From positions 1 through 64,000 of the forward strand of contig CALMSL010000192.1 of assembly GCA_937872445.1 (NCBI GenBank): a DNA stretch of 64,000 bases. The letters are read 5' to 3'. A program made the position numbers and the translations under genes. Origin of the DNA: an uncultured Microbacteriaceae bacterium (GTDB lineage: Bacteria; Actinomycetota; Actinomycetes; Actinomycetales; Microbacteriaceae). Below, one piece after another: positions 1 through 8,034 of this stretch. The notes under the pieces were generated by a model. The model was given only the letters and a program-made list of their open reading frames with translations, searched no databases and had not been told where the DNA came from. Positions within the stretch are counted from its first letter, which is position 1, and each line of letters starts with the position of its first letter.

Positions 1-82
1 CCGGTTCCCTCCCGATCCTCGCCTGATAGCGTTCGAGGCACCAGGTTCGCCGACGTTCGCGAGCGGTTCAGGAGGTGTGGTG

Positions 83-730
83 GTGGTTCACGGCGAGCAT
101 GGTTTCGATCGCGACTACTGGGAGGAACGCTACTCAGCGTCCGGGCTCGCCTGGAGCGGCAACCCCAACCCGGTTCTCGTCACCGACGTCACCCCGCTGC
201 CTCCGGGGCGTGCCCTTGATGTCGGGAGCGGCGAGGGCGCGGATGCGATCTGGCTCGCGCAGCACGGATGGCAAGTCACCGGCGTCGACATCGCGACGAG
301 CGCGCTCACCAAGGCGAAGGCCCGCGCAGAATCCCTCGACCCGATCGCGGCAGATCGCATCGACTGGCAGCAGCACGACGTCACAGAGTGGTCGCCGTCA
401 CCGCGGGCCTTTGACCTGGTCTCAGCCCAGTTCATGCACCTGCCGGAGCCGGCGCGGACCACGCTCTTTCGTTCCCTTGCGGCCGCGGTTGCGCCCGGCG
501 GCACGCTGATCATCGTCGGCCATGACGCCTCGGATGTCGGCCCGGATTCCCCTCACCACGGGCACCTGGCCGACCTGATGTTCAGCGTCGAGGACGTGCT
601 CGCGGCGATAGCGCCCGAGGAGCTTCAGATCAGGGTCGCGGAATCCCGCAGGCGGAACCCGGTTCCAGCGCCGGACAGTGAGTTCCACCACGACGTGGTG
701 GTGAGAGCCTCCCGCGCCACGTCGATCTGA
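83..730 (+). CDS. class I SAM-dependent methyltransferase
   Basis: Probable cytoplasmic methyltransferase of 215 aa with a Rossmann SAM-binding fold. Motif I (ALDVGSGEG, about residues 44-52) is followed by the acidic strand-2 end (VTGVDIA, about 65-71), and the DYWEERY segment near the N-terminus is common in this group. Three in-frame GTG codons occur at 77, 80 and 83. The AGGAGG at 70-75 fits 83 best (7-nt spacing) and cannot serve 77. The substrate cannot be read from the sequence. The CPBP-like membrane gene follows after 12 nt and may be co-transcribed. Confidence 0.85.
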   Translation: MVHGEHGFDRDYWEERYSASGLAWSGNPNPVLVTDVTPLPPGRALDVGSGEGADAIWLAQHGWQVTGVDIATSALTKAKARAESLDPIAADRIDWQQHDVTEWSPSPRAFDLVSAQFMHLPEPARTTLFRSLAAAVAPGGTLIIVGHDASDVGPDSPHHGHLADLMFSVEDVLAAIAPEELQIRVAESRRRNPVPAPDSEFHHDVVVRASRATSI

Positions 731-742
731 CATGCTTTATCG

Positions 743-1570
743 ATGACGATCGACGCCGCCATCGACCGATCAACGCGCAGCGTGCACCCGGGGAAGCTGG
801 TATCCGCTGCGCTCGTGTCAGCATCCGGCGTGCTCCTCTTTGGATTCCAGTACAACCTTGCCGGATACGCGACGCTCGCGGCGAGCCTCGTCGTGGCGGC
901 ATTCGTCGATCGCGACTTGCTGCGCCATCTCGCGTTGATCGTCGCTGGGTTGGTCATCATCAGCCTCGTTCCGCTCAACGCGGACCTCAGCCTCGGCCAC
1001 ATGGCCGCGATGGGGACGGCGCTCGCCCTCGCGGTGATCGTTCCCTGGGTCGTCGGGCGATTCGTGTATCGGGAGCGCATCATCCGGTTTCCCATGCTCA
1101 CCGGCAGGAAGTGGTCGCTGCCGGCGAAGCTGTACTTGCCGGGCGTGGTCATTCTCGGCTACTTCATCCTGCCGGTGTACCTGATCGGCTCGGGCGCGTA
1201 CCTCAACTGGCCGGATGCCTCAGGAGACCCGAGCGTGTTCTGGCGGTTGTTCATCGGGGTGAACTCGGTGGGCATCTGGGACGAACTGTTCTTCATCTGC
1301 ACCACCTACACGCTCCTGCGACAGCACTTCCCGAACTGGCTCGCGAACATCCTTCAGGCGGTGATTTTCACCTCGTTCCTGTGGGAGATCGGCTACACCG
1401 GGTGGGGGCCGCTCCTGACGTTCCCGTTCGCGCTACTGCAGGGCTACACGTTCACCCTCACGAAATCGTTCAGTTACGTCGTGAGCGTGCACCTGCTGTT
1501 CGACCTCGTGCTTTTCCTCGCCCTCGTGCACGCCCACAACCGGGACTGGCTTGCGATCTTCCTGTACTGA
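743..1570 (+). CDS. CPBP-like polytopic membrane protein, degenerate
   Basis: A 275-aa integral membrane protein with roughly seven to eight hydrophobic segments. The layout resembles CPBP (Abi/CAAX-type) intramembrane proteases, but the signatures are eroded. The EExxxR motif reads WDELFFIC, so the first Glu is Asp and the Arg is Ile. The second-motif His region reads FTSFLWE, and the third motif is VSVHLLFD with the Asn replaced. It is therefore probably not an active protease of the canonical type. Function is unknown. The weak upstream signal leaves the exact start uncertain. Confidence 0.7.
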   Translation: MTIDAAIDRSTRSVHPGKLVSAALVSASGVLLFGFQYNLAGYATLAASLVVAAFVDRDLLRHLALIVAGLVIISLVPLNADLSLGHMAAMGTALALAVIVPWVVGRFVYRERIIRFPMLTGRKWSLPAKLYLPGVVILGYFILPVYLIGSGAYLNWPDASGDPSVFWRLFIGVNSVGIWDELFFICTTYTLLRQHFPNWLANILQAVIFTSFLWEIGYTGWGPLLTFPFALLQGYTFTLTKSFSYVVSVHLLFDLVLFLALVHAHNRDWLAIFLY

Positions 1571-1617
1571 GGCGCACGATTTACCTAGAAAAACCCGAGC
1601 CGAACCGAGGTACCGAA

Positions 1618-2313
1618 ATGCCGGCAACAGCGCTTCCCCCCAGCGGCAGCCAACCTGAATCCAACGGCGACAGAACCTGCGACGCAAGTGGAATGGTGGA
1701 GATCCACCGGATGTACCGGGCCGGATTCGCGGAAGGCCCCGCGCTCGTCACAGGGGTCCGAGACGGCGACCGTGCCCATGCCCAGGTCGTCGCGGACAAT
1801 CTCGCCCTCCTGTCAATCTCCCTTCACGCCCACCACGAAGGCGAGGATCTGAAACTGTGGGACGCCATCACCGAACGGGCGCCGTCGTGCGCCATCCACG
1901 TCGGGCGCATGAAGGAACAGCACGCCCAGATGCTCGTGCACCTCAACGCGCTGGATCCGGCCCTGGAACAGTGGCGCACAACCGCGTCGGCCACGGATGC
2001 CGTAGCGGTTCTTGACGCGCTGGACGGCGTGAACGCCGCGCTCGACGTGCACCTCGGCGACGAGGAGACCACCATCGTGCCGGTCATGGAGACCACCCTC
2101 ACCGAGTCCGAGGTGGAATGGTTCGCGAAACATGGCCGCGCCTCGACGCCGAAAGGCCAGTCCTGGTATGGCCTCGGCGCGATTCTCGCCGCACAACCCG
2201 ACGGCGGCACCGAGTGGCTGCACAAGAACATGCCCGCGCCCGCCCGCCTCCTGTGGCGCTGGGTGGGCAAACCGAAGTACGAAGCCCGGCGGGCGGCACT
2301 CGTCGGGAAGTAG
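1618..2313 (+). CDS. hemerythrin domain-containing protein
   Basis: A 231-aa soluble protein built on a four-helix hemerythrin HHE domain that would bind a non-haem di-iron centre. Candidate ligands are His30 (IHRMYR), the His70-His73 cluster with Glu76 (HAHHEGE), His residues near 102-108, and His145 with Glu149/150 (HLGDEE). The C-terminus carries a basic tail. The frame stays open far upstream over the membrane gene, but the ATG at 1618 is preceded by GAGG at 1607-1610 with good spacing, so the upstream extension was rejected. Likely roles in O2, NO or iron sensing are inferred from the family only. Confidence 0.85.
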   Translation: MPATALPPSGSQPESNGDRTCDASGMVEIHRMYRAGFAEGPALVTGVRDGDRAHAQVVADNLALLSISLHAHHEGEDLKLWDAITERAPSCAIHVGRMKEQHAQMLVHLNALDPALEQWRTTASATDAVAVLDALDGVNAALDVHLGDEETTIVPVMETTLTESEVEWFAKHGRASTPKGQSWYGLGAILAAQPDGGTEWLHKNMPAPARLLWRWVGKPKYEARRAALVGK

Positions 2314-2316
2314 AAT
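2311..2316 (+). promoter_or_regulatory. -10 box for leaderless msrA transcript
   Basis: TAGAAT ends 9 nt before the msrA ATG, and no Shine-Dalgarno sequence lies in between. Transcription starting about 7 nt downstream would give a leaderless mRNA. No convincing -35 was seen. The box overlaps the stop codon of the hemerythrin gene. Confidence 0.5.
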
Positions 2317-2325
2317 TGCACCATC

Positions 2326-2847
2326 ATGACGCAATCAACTGAAACCGCAATCCTGGCCAGCGGCTGCTTCTGGGGCGCCCAGGAACTGCTGCGGGCCCGC
2401 CCGGGCATCCTTTCCACCCGGGTCGGTTACTCGGGCGGCGAAGTTCCCAACGCCACCTACCGCAACCACGGCAACCACGCCGAGTCGGTGGAGATCGTGT
2501 TCGACCCGTCGGTGATCTCGTTCAGGGACATTCTGGAGTTCTTCTTCCAGATCCACGACCCGACCACGAAGGACCGGCAGGGCAACGACATCGGCCCCAG
2601 CTACCGCTCGGCGATCTTCTACACGAACGACGAACAGAAGCGCGTCGCGCTGGAGACGATCGCGGACGTGGATGCTTCCGGCCTGTGGCCGGGGAAGGTC
2701 GTCACCGAAGTGACGGCGGCCGGACCGTTCTGGGAGGCCGAGGAGGAGCACCAGGACTACCTGCAGAAATACCCGAGCGGGTACACCTGCCACTACGTCC
2801 GCCCGAACTGGAAGCTCCCGCACCGCGAAAGCCAGCCCGCCAGCTGA
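2326..2847 (+). CDS. msrA: peptide-methionine (S)-S-oxide reductase MsrA
   Basis: Cytoplasmic repair enzyme of 173 aa that reduces methionine-S-sulfoxide in proteins or free methionine. The catalytic GCFWG motif is at residues 13-17 with nucleophile Cys14. The conserved stretch after [13 protein letters not shown] and the C-terminal [10 protein letters not shown] region are present, and the latter offers a candidate resolving Cys. Length is normal for a stand-alone MsrA, with no fused MsrB domain. It is convergent with the downstream lipoprotein gene, only 4 nt apart. Confidence 0.95.
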   Translation: MTQSTETAILASGCFWGAQELLRARPGILSTRVGYSGGEVPNATYRNHGNHAESVEIVFDPSVISFRDILEFFFQIHDPTTKDRQGNDIGPSYRSAIFYTNDEQKRVALETIADVDASGLWPGKVVTEVTAAGPFWEAEEEHQDYLQKYPSGYTCHYVRPNWKLPHRESQPAS

Positions 2848-2851
2848 GCGG

Positions 2852-3394
2852 CTACCTGCGTTTCAGAAGGTACAGCGATCCGTCGCGGTGATTCGTCCAC
2901 ACCATCGTGTCGGCGTCCCACGCGGTGACGGAATACCCGGTCGCGGGGGAGGGCAACACCAGCTCCGTACCGGCAAGCTCGATGTTGACGGCGTTCTCCG
3001 CCTGCGCTGTGGCCCCCTTCACGTCCTGGCAGTAGAGCAATCTGGACGTGGAAGGGAAAACGTACCGGATGTCCGTCGTCGGCTTCACGGCCTCGTATCC
3101 GGCACCGGAATCGATGTGGGTGTGCTGCCAGGATCCGATGAGGACCGTCGCCAGATCACTGCCCGCAGCGGCCGGGGCGTCCGCACTGCCGGAATCCAGC
3201 CGTGCTGTATTCCAATCGCAGGTTTCTTCCTGCGTCACCGGCTCAATCTTCGCTTCAGCTGGCTCGCTCGGGGATGAGGGAGATTTTGGGTCCTGCTGGC
3301 CGTTCGCACCGGGGGTGGTCTCTGCTGCACACCCGGTGAGCGCGAGAACGCAGGTCAGAAATGCGGCGGCAATGGTGGCCTGTGAACGGGACAT
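2852..3394 (-). CDS. putative lipoprotein, function unknown
   Basis: A 180-aa exported protein. The N-terminus is a lipoprotein signal peptide: short basic start, hydrophobic core, then lipobox LTGC with Cys22 as the predicted lipidated residue. A Pro/Ser/Glu-rich linker follows and the rest is a small extracytoplasmic domain. The C-terminal segment ends in a short YLLKRR tail. I do not recognise the family. It faces the SRPBCC gene divergently across about 120 nt. Confidence 0.75.
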   Translation of the reverse strand: MSRSQATIAAAFLTCVLALTGCAAETTPGANGQQDPKSPSSPSEPAEAKIEPVTQEETCDWNTARLDSGSADAPAAAGSDLATVLIGSWQHTHIDSGAGYEAVKPTTDIRYVFPSTSRLLYCQDVKGATAQAENAVNIELAGTELVLPSPATGYSVTAWDADTMVWTNHRDGSLYLLKRR

Positions 3395-3514
3395 CGTGAT
3401 CTACTTTCAGTCAGAGCATGACCCATCACCGTAGCATCGAGTTCGAAACAATCAGGATCATGCGTGGCGTGGGCAGCGCCCAGAGGAACCGCGCAAGAAC
3501 GAGGGAGCAGCGCA

Positions 3515-4000
3515 ATGCCAGTGATCGACTTCATCACGGACGCCGAGAAGCTCACCATGACGGTTGTGTGCGAGTTTTCGGCCACGCCCGAACGCGTGTG
3601 GCAGTTGTGGGAAGACCCGCGCGAATTGGAGCGTTGGTGGGGTCCGCCGGAGTGGCCCGCCACGTTCCACCACTACGACTTCGTCGAGGGCGGCAACGCG
3701 AAGTATTTCATGACCGGACCGGACGGCACGAAGATGCACGGGTGGTGGGAATTCACGAACATCGATGCCCCGCGCACGCTGGCCCTCATGGATCGTTTCG
3801 CGGAGGACGACGGCGAGCCCACCGACAAGCTCGGGACAACGAATCAGGTCACGACCATCGAGCCAGTGACGTCCGGGACGAGGATGACTCTGTTCAGCCA
3901 ATTCGAGAGCACTGAGCAGCTGGAAGAAATGGTCGCCATGGGCATGGAAGATGGGCTGCGTGATGCGCTCGGACAGATCGACGGAATCCTCGCCGGATGA
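3515..4000 (+). CDS. SRPBCC/AHSA1-like domain protein
   Basis: A 161-aa protein of the START/Bet v1-like superfamily (activator of Hsp90 ATPase homologue-like). Typical features are the ATPERVWQLWEDPRELERWWGP region at about residues 22-43, the central GTKMHGWWEF strand, and the C-terminal helix ending in a small-residue tail. The ATG at 3515 has GAGGGAG at 3501-3507, and the in-frame upstream extension has no such signal. The bound ligand is unknown. DUF4287 follows after 39 nt in the same direction. Confidence 0.85.
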   Translation: MPVIDFITDAEKLTMTVVCEFSATPERVWQLWEDPRELERWWGPPEWPATFHHYDFVEGGNAKYFMTGPDGTKMHGWWEFTNIDAPRTLALMDRFAEDDGEPTDKLGTTNQVTTIEPVTSGTRMTLFSQFESTEQLEEMVAMGMEDGLRDALGQIDGILAG

Positions 4001-4039
4001 TTCGCCGGCACCCAACCTCACGAAGGGAGCACTCAAAAC

Positions 4040-4351
4040 ATGTCATTTCAGGCATATCTCGATTCGATCGTGGAGAAAACCGGCCTCACCCCTCGGCAGC
4101 TTGTCGATATCGCACAGAAGAAGGGGTTCGATGACCCGAGTGTGAAGGCGGGTGTCATTCTCGACTGGCTCAAGTCGGACTACGACCTGGGGCGCGGGCA
4201 CGGAATGGCGCTTGTGCACGTCATCCGGAATGGGCCCGGCATTGACTCGAAACACGTCGGCTCCACCGGCACGCATCGGGACGAGTCCGACACGCTGTGG
4301 CTGGACGGGCAGGCAAGCAACCCCTCGGCCCGGAATCCGCGGGATCAGTAG
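4040..4351 (+). CDS. DUF4287 domain-containing protein
   Basis: A small 103-aa soluble protein. Residues 1-50 match the DUF4287 pattern (MSFQAYLDSIVEKTGLTPRQ then KAGVILDWLKSDYDLGRGHGMA). The C-terminal 35 residues are polar and probably disordered. GAAGGGAG at 4022-4029 supports the ATG start. Proteins of this family often sit next to SRPBCC genes, as here. The biochemical role is unknown. Confidence 0.8.
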   Translation: MSFQAYLDSIVEKTGLTPRQLVDIAQKKGFDDPSVKAGVILDWLKSDYDLGRGHGMALVHVIRNGPGIDSKHVGSTGTHRDESDTLWLDGQASNPSARNPRDQ

Positions 4352-4354
4352 GCT
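4349..4354 (+). promoter_or_regulatory. -10 box for leaderless transcript of the cap-like gene
   Basis: TAGGCT ends 6 nt before the ATG at 4361, with no Shine-Dalgarno between. It overlaps the stop codon of the DUF4287 gene. This suggests an independent leaderless transcript. No -35 was recognised. Confidence 0.45.
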
Positions 4355-4360
4355 GAATGC

Positions 4361-5038
4361 ATGGCACTTCTCCACCAGGCGGAACTCCGACCATCCAAGC
4401 TCGAGCTTCTCGACGGCTGGGTTCAAACACAGCCCTGGTTTGACGGCGCGCCGGATGCCGCGCTCAGCACGGTCGCCGCGTTCCGATTCGATGATCCAGA
4501 GGGTGAGGTCGGCGTGGAGACGCTCCTGATCCGCGCCGGGGATGGCCCGACACTTCAAATACCGCTGACCTATCGCGGATCGCCGCTGCGTGGCGCCGAC
4601 GCGTTTCTCATCGGCACCATGGAGCACTCGGTTCTGGGTGCGCGGTGGGTGTATGACGGCGTCGGCGATCCCGTCTACCTTCAGACGGTGACCGCCGCCG
4701 CGCTCAATGGCGGGAACCAGGCCGAGCTGTTCATCGACATCGACGGCAAGCGAGTCGAGCGCACGCCCACCGCGCTCGTCACGGGAACAGGCACGGCACG
4801 CGATTCCGTCATCCTGCCGGCGCTCAGCGACCTCGCAGTGCATCAGGATGGCGCAGTGACCGTCGTGGACACGAGCGCAATGCAGGTGGGGGTGCGGCGC
4901 GTCGTGGGCGGCGGCGCGATCAGCATTTCGGGCCCGTCCGCCGAAGGGTACCGCGCGGCCGAAACGCTGACCGGAACCTGGGACGGCGCCGCAGAGCCCC
5001 AACCGCTCGTGGTCGTGCGCCACAACAGGGCACACTGA
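4361..5038 (+). CDS. maltokinase N-terminal cap-like domain protein
   Basis: A 225-aa protein resembling the N-terminal cap found in mycobacterial-type maltokinases and related proteins. Features are an early KLELLDGW helix, the VETLLIRAGDGPTLQIPLTYR strand pair, and the DAFLIGTMEHSVLGARWVYDG segment. No kinase lobe follows, so the cap stands alone. Its role is unknown. A carbohydrate or metabolite-binding function can be guessed from the fold family, but catalysis is not supported. Confidence 0.75.
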   Translation: MALLHQAELRPSKLELLDGWVQTQPWFDGAPDAALSTVAAFRFDDPEGEVGVETLLIRAGDGPTLQIPLTYRGSPLRGADAFLIGTMEHSVLGARWVYDGVGDPVYLQTVTAAALNGGNQAELFIDIDGKRVERTPTALVTGTGTARDSVILPALSDLAVHQDGAVTVVDTSAMQVGVRRVVGGGAISISGPSAEGYRAAETLTGTWDGAAEPQPLVVVRHNRAH

Positions 5039-5114
5039 ACCACCCGCGCAGATTTTGCCTGCCCGGGATCGGCGTGCGATTCTTGGAACGGTTCGAATGA
5101 GTCAGGGAGCGGCA

Positions 5115-5504
5115 ATGATCGACGTAGTTCACGCATTCAGCGGCTTCAGTGTCAACGATCTTGATGCTGCCAGGGACTTCTACGGGAAATCCCTCGGCCT
5201 CGACATCCGCGACGGAGGCATGGGAAATCTCGAGCTCGTTCTGCCGGGCGGCCACACGGTGTTCCTCTATCCGAAACCGAACCATGAACCCGCCACGTTC
5301 ACGGTTCTCAACTTCGTGGTTGAGGACATCGACGCGGCGGTCTCGGCCCTCAACGATGCCGGCGTCGTCACCAAAATCTACGATGACCCGGACCTGCACA
5401 CGGATGACCGCGGCATCGCGCGCGGCAAGGAGCTTGGCTACGGTCCCGACATCGCCTGGTTCACGGATCCCGCAGGCAACGTGCTGTCGGTACTCACGGC
5501 CTGA
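5115..5504 (+). CDS. VOC family protein (glyoxalase/bleomycin-resistance fold)
   Basis: A 129-aa vicinal-oxygen-chelate protein with two beta-alpha-beta-beta-beta modules: FSVNDLDAARDFYGKSLGLDI in the first half and FVVEDIDAAVSALNDAGV in the second. The C-terminal DPAGNVLSVL is typical. AGGGAG at 5104-5109 lies before the ATG at 5115; an ATG 18 nt upstream is a less likely start. The substrate is unknown. The stop codon overlaps the start of the following J-domain gene by one base, so the pair is probably co-translated. Confidence 0.85.
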   Translation: MIDVVHAFSGFSVNDLDAARDFYGKSLGLDIRDGGMGNLELVLPGGHTVFLYPKPNHEPATFTVLNFVVEDIDAAVSALNDAGVVTKIYDDPDLHTDDRGIARGKELGYGPDIAWFTDPAGNVLSVLTA

Positions 5505-6430
5505 TGCCGGAAAGTCCAGCCGCGTCGACCCCCTACGAGGTCCTCGGCGTTTCCCCTGATGCCAGCCAGACGGAGCTGAGGCGGGCCTACCGTCGGCTGC
5601 TGCGCCAGACCCATCCGGACACGGGAGGGAATCCGGCGCGATTCAACGCCGTACAGCAGGCGTGGGCGCGCATTGGGGATATCGAGGCCCGCCGCCAATG
5701 GGACGCCGGTCGCACCGCCACCGCGAGTGGCGCTCCCTACGCGTCCCCCGCGTCAACGACAGGGCCACAGAGCGCCCGCGGAACCGAAACCGGATCCAGC
5801 GTCAAAGCGCGGGCCTACGGTCACCCCGGAGGCGTGGCACGGGAGCGGTTCCTCGTGCTCATGCGGGAATGGGCCGACAGGGGAGCCGACCTCGACGACC
5901 CGTACGACCCGGCGCTCGTCCGCTCGGCGCCGCGGGAGATCCGTCACCTTCTTGCGGACGCCCTAGCCGAGGAGGCCACAGCGCGCGCGGTGTCGAGCCT
6001 GGGCATCGGATACACGATCTGGAGCAACGTGGCCACGGATCGCGGCAAGCTCGACCACGTGATTCTCGGCCCGGCCGGCCTGTTCGCGGTCATGTCGGAG
6101 GACTGGGGAAGCGAGGTGCGGCTCGTCCGGGGGGAGCTCCGGGGGGACGGCATCCAGCCCGGTGAGCAGCCGGTGCGCGCGCTCGCCCGTGTGGCGAAAG
6201 CGCTCGGCCGCAGCGTTCGCGTTCGGTTCACCTCGAGGCTCATCGTCGTGCCCGACGACGCGATCGGGGAGCCGATCACCCATGTCGGAAAGCCCGGCGA
6301 GGCGGCGATCGTCCAGCTTTCCGCACTTCCCAGGGTGCTGCGCGACGGTCTCACCGGCGGGCAGCGGCTCAGCATCGAGGATGTCTTTGACGTGCGCACG
6401 CGGCTGCAGAACGGCATCCGATTCGTCTGA
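5504..6430 (+). CDS. J-domain protein with NERD-like C-terminal domain
   Basis: A 308-aa protein. Residues 9-66 form a DnaJ J-domain with an intact HPD tripeptide at 37-39, so stimulation of DnaK ATPase is plausible. There is no G/F region, zinc finger or DnaJ C-terminal domain. After a linker, residues of about 150-308 resemble the nuclease-related NERD fold (YTIWSNVATDRGKLDHVILGPAGLFAV). The usual catalytic Glu-x-Lys after that strand reads MSEDWGSE, so nuclease activity is doubtful. The domain boundary is an estimate. Confidence 0.75.
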   Translation: MPESPAASTPYEVLGVSPDASQTELRRAYRRLLRQTHPDTGGNPARFNAVQQAWARIGDIEARRQWDAGRTATASGAPYASPASTTGPQSARGTETGSSVKARAYGHPGGVARERFLVLMREWADRGADLDDPYDPALVRSAPREIRHLLADALAEEATARAVSSLGIGYTIWSNVATDRGKLDHVILGPAGLFAVMSEDWGSEVRLVRGELRGDGIQPGEQPVRALARVAKALGRSVRVRFTSRLIVVPDDAIGEPITHVGKPGEAAIVQLSALPRVLRDGLTGGQRLSIEDVFDVRTRLQNGIRFV

Positions 6431-6452
6431 GCCGAAGAACGCCCGTGCTCGA

Positions 6453-6458
6453 TAGGAT
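6453..6458 (+). promoter_or_regulatory. -10 box for leaderless GAPDH transcript
   Basis: TAGGAT ends 6 nt before the GTG start at 6465, with no separate Shine-Dalgarno. Spacing fits a transcription start at or next to the start codon. Confidence 0.45.
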
Positions 6459-6464
6459 CAGGGT

Positions 6465-7967
6465 GTGGACCGAACCAGCGAGCACAATCAGACCCCAGCA
6501 ACAGTGACGCCGTTTGCCGGCAACGGATCGGCGGAACACGACCGCTGGAACGAACGTCAGGCACTCGCTGAAGCCATGATCCCGCTCATCGGGATGCTCT
6601 ATCGCGAACACGGCGTTGTCACCTCCATTTACGGCCGTCGGCTGATCAACCAGTCGCCCGTCGAAATCCTCAAGGCGCACCGGTTCGCCCGCAAGGTGAA
6701 CGAGGTCGAGCTGCCGATCGACGAGACGTTCCCGCTGCTTCAGGCGATTGCCGAACTGCGGCCGGCCTCAGCATCGATCGACCTCGCAAAACTGCTCGCG
6801 CGGTCCCGCGCAGACGGGCGAGAACTTTCCGATTTCCTCCGCGACGAACTCGCCCCCGTCGTATCGCAGGACATGCCCGCTGCGAAGGCAACGGATGTCG
6901 TCCTTTACGGGTTCGGTCGAATCGGCCGCCTGCTGGCGCGCATCCTCATCGCCCATGCCGGTAACGGCGAGGGACTGCGACTCCGCGCCGTCGTCGTGCG
7001 TAAGGGCGCCGAGAACGACCTCACGAAGCGCGCGAGCCTGCTCCGCCGGGACTCCATCCACGGCCCGTTCGAGGGCACCATCACGGTCAACCACGACGAC
7101 AACACGATTCTGGCGAACGGTACCCTCATCCACGTCATCCACTCGGATGACCCGTCCACGATCGACTACACGAAATACGGCATCCACGACGCGATCGTCG
7201 TCGACAACACGGGTCGCTGGCGGGACCGCGAAGGGCTCGGACAGCACCTGAAAAGCAAGGGTGTCTCCCGGGTGCTCCTGACCGCGCCCGGCAAGGGCGA
7301 TGTGAAGAACATCGTGCACGGGATCAACCACGACACGGTTGGCGCCGACGATGAGATCATCTCGGCCGCGTCCTGCACGACGAACGCGATCGTGCCGGTG
7401 TTGAAGGTCATCCAGGACAAGTACGGCATCGTCCACGGCCACGTGGAGACGGTGCACTCCTACACGAATGACCAGAACCTCACCGACAACTTCCACAAGG
7501 GCAACCGCCGCGGGCGCTCAGCCCCCATGAACATGGTCATCACGGAGACCGGTGCTGCGCAGGCGGTGGCGAAGGCGATTCCAGAGCTTGCCGGGAAGCT
7601 CACCGGCAACGCCATCCGGGTGCCCACCCCGAACGTGTCGATGGCGATCCTGAACCTGAACCTCGACCGGGAAGCACCGGTTGCGGAAGTCAACGCTTTC
7701 CTGCGCGGGCTCTCGCTGGACTCGGCACTGCAACAGCAGATCGATTTCATCGACTCGCCCGAGGTGGTGTCGTCCGATTTCATCGGTTCGCACCGGGCGG
7801 GAATCGTCGACGGCCTGGCGACGATCAGCACGGGAACCAACCTCGTCCTGTACGTGTGGTACGACAACGAGTACGGCTACAGCAGCCAGGTGGTGCGCGT
7901 GCTCGAACACATGGCGGCCACGCACCCGCAGGTTTTCCCGACGCGGTCCCTCGTCGCCGGAGCGTAG
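6465..7967 (+). CDS. gapB: glyceraldehyde-3-phosphate dehydrogenase, long GapB type
   Basis: A 500-aa cytoplasmic GAPDH of the long actinobacterial type, with a helical N-terminal extension of about 140 residues (NERQALAEAMIPLIGMLYRE region). The NAD(P)-binding GFGRIGR is at 149-155, and the catalytic SCTTNAIVPV region places the nucleophile at about Cys304. The C-terminal WYDNEYGYSSQVVRV is intact. The extension and overall length match C. glutamicum GapB, which works in the gluconeogenic direction with NADP preference. That preference is inferred here. Start is GTG with a leaderless-type promoter. Confidence 0.9.
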   Translation: MDRTSEHNQTPATVTPFAGNGSAEHDRWNERQALAEAMIPLIGMLYREHGVVTSIYGRRLINQSPVEILKAHRFARKVNEVELPIDETFPLLQAIAELRPASASIDLAKLLARSRADGRELSDFLRDELAPVVSQDMPAAKATDVVLYGFGRIGRLLARILIAHAGNGEGLRLRAVVVRKGAENDLTKRASLLRRDSIHGPFEGTITVNHDDNTILANGTLIHVIHSDDPSTIDYTKYGIHDAIVVDNTGRWRDREGLGQHLKSKGVSRVLLTAPGKGDVKNIVHGINHDTVGADDEIISAASCTTNAIVPVLKVIQDKYGIVHGHVETVHSYTNDQNLTDNFHKGNRRGRSAPMNMVITETGAAQAVAKAIPELAGKLTGNAIRVPTPNVSMAILNLNLDREAPVAEVNAFLRGLSLDSALQQQIDFIDSPEVVSSDFIGSHRAGIVDGLATISTGTNLVLYVWYDNEYGYSSQVVRVLEHMAATHPQVFPTRSLVAGA

Positions 7968-7983
7968 TCGTGCTGCGTCGCGC

Positions 7984-8008
7984 GGAACTCCGCCTGCGAC
8001 CTCACGTT
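7984..8008 (+). promoter_or_regulatory. ECF-type promoter of the sigma-ogt-tag operon
   Basis: GGAACT at 7984-7989 and CGTT at 8005-8008 give GGAAC-N16-CGTT, the standard ECF sigma promoter layout. It lies directly upstream of an ECF sigma gene starting at 8035, which suggests autoregulation. The -35 also sits in the loop of a GC hairpin (7977-8000) that could be the GAPDH terminator, so the two functions may overlap. Confidence 0.6.
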
Positions 8009-8034
8009 TCGGCCGGCCAGAACGTTAGCCGGGT

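Noticed and set aside
1111-1617. Upstream extension of the hemerythrin-domain protein
   Set aside because: It would overlap most of the membrane gene and encodes Arg/His-rich sequence without homology; a good ribosome-binding site precedes the ATG at 1618.
7977-8000. GC hairpin after gapB as a plain terminator
   Set aside because: No U-tract, and it overlaps the ECF -35 element, so it is mentioned under the promoter and not called separately.
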